6,974 bases of DNA from an uncultured Shinella sp. (lineage in GTDB: Bacteria > Pseudomonadota > Alphaproteobacteria > Rhizobiales > Rhizobiaceae). The position numbers and the translations under genes are program-made. The stretch is from contig CAMLOC010000193.1 of assembly GCA_946481465.1 (NCBI GenBank), forward strand, positions 1 to 6,974. Direction: 5' to 3'. Shown one piece after another: positions 6,587 through 6,974 of the stretch. Each line of letters opens with the position of its first letter. Position 1 is the first letter of the stretch. The notes beneath the pieces were generated by a model, which was not told the origin of the DNA, made no database searches, and saw nothing but the letters and a program-made list of their open reading frames with translations.

Positions 6587-6974
6587 AACGCAGACTGAGA
6601 CGGCGTGCCGCGAACGCATCGCGCGGCACGCGCGCAAGATTGCCGAGGAACTCGCGGGCGCAGGCGCGCCAGCTATAGGTCATGGCGCGGCCGCGGGCGA
6701 CGTCCTTCGGGATGTCGAGGGCGGCGAGCGCCGCGGCCCTGAGATCGTCCGAAAGCGCGCCGCCTTCGCCCAGCACGTCGCGCGGCGCGGTGACCGGGAA
6801 GGCGGCGACGGGAACGCCGCTCGCCAGCGCCTCCAGCATGACATTGCCGAACGTGTCGGTACGGCTCGGGAAGACGAAGACGTCGGCCGAGGCGTAGACG
6901 GACGCCAGCTCCTCGCCGGTCTTGCGGCCGAGGAAATGCACATCCGGATAGCGCTGGCGCAGCGCCGGCAGGTC
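6582..6974 (-). CDS. Glycosyltransferase, GT4-like, C-terminal part (cut by window edge)
   Basis: The reading frame enters from the right edge without a start and gives 130 residues, reading DLPALRQRYPDVHFLGRKTG at its N-terminal side. It matches the second (nucleotide-sugar binding) Rossmann domain of GT-B fold, GT4-type retaining glycosyltransferases. HFLGRKTGEEL is the usual loop before the sugar-nucleotide site, and SADVFVFPSRTDTFGNVMLE (about 28-47) followed by ALASGVPVAA is the donor-binding motif. The conserved E-x7-E pair reads D-x7-E here, which some subfamilies have. The acceptor cannot be told from this half; rhizobial relatives include glycolipid and polysaccharide enzymes. The stop TAG lies within the 20-bp palindrome, so the repeat supplies the last codons. 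It converges with pgi, with 97 bases between the stop codons. Confidence 0.85.
   Translation of the reverse strand, partial: DLPALRQRYPDVHFLGRKTGEELASVYASADVFVFPSRTDTFGNVMLEALASGVPVAAFPVTAPRDVLGEGGALSDDLRAAALAALDIPKDVARGRAMTYSWRACAREFLGNLARVPRDAFAARRLSLRS

Overview
The window looks like chromosomal DNA from a high-GC alphaproteobacterium of the Rhizobiales, most likely Rhizobiaceae (Sinorhizobium, Rhizobium, Shinella or a relative). Three things point there. The fadD-pgi gene pair is, as I recall, also adjacent in Sinorhizobium meliloti. The gene types and codon use fit. The composite palindromic element after pgi resembles intergenic repeats I know from rhizobia. This placement rests on recognition, not on a search.

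Left end (1-316): an intact tRNA-Thr(CGT) gene with encoded CCA lies at 213-288. A perfect 39-base copy of its 5' half lies 135 bases upstream at 78-116, preceded by a good sigma70-type promoter (11-39). The copy stops just past the anticodon loop, and the next bases fold back on it as a long hairpin. This looks like the scar of a recombination or integration event at the tRNA gene.

Left-centre, minus strand (317-2743): two genes in the same direction, 66 bases apart, probably form one transcription unit. The upstream gene is an AI-2E/YdiK-family membrane transporter. The downstream gene encodes a DUF3095 protein whose N-terminal half carries a two-aspartate pattern like the metal site of class III nucleotidyl cyclases. 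A GC-rich hairpin lies between them.

Centre (2744-3043): a 300-base divergent intergenic region, AT-rich in places, separates the minus-strand unit from fadD. It holds a candidate promoter for the transporter. It also holds a cluster of palindromes next to the likely fadD promoter, one resembling operators known from fatty-acid and branched-chain amino-acid catabolism regulons.

Right, plus strand (3044-6484): fadD (long-chain acyl-CoA ligase) and then pgi (glucose-6-phosphate isomerase), both complete with all key motifs. They link fatty-acid activation to central sugar metabolism only by proximity.

Right end (6485-6974): a two-stem-loop palindromic element separates pgi from a converging glycosyltransferase gene, of which only the C-terminal 130 residues are in the window. 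Its stop codon lies inside the 20-bp palindrome.

Most of the window is ordinary core-genome content. I see no defence system, CRISPR array, transposase or integrase. The tRNA relic with its hairpin, the DUF3095 protein and the pgi-side palindromic element are the parts most worth a second look.
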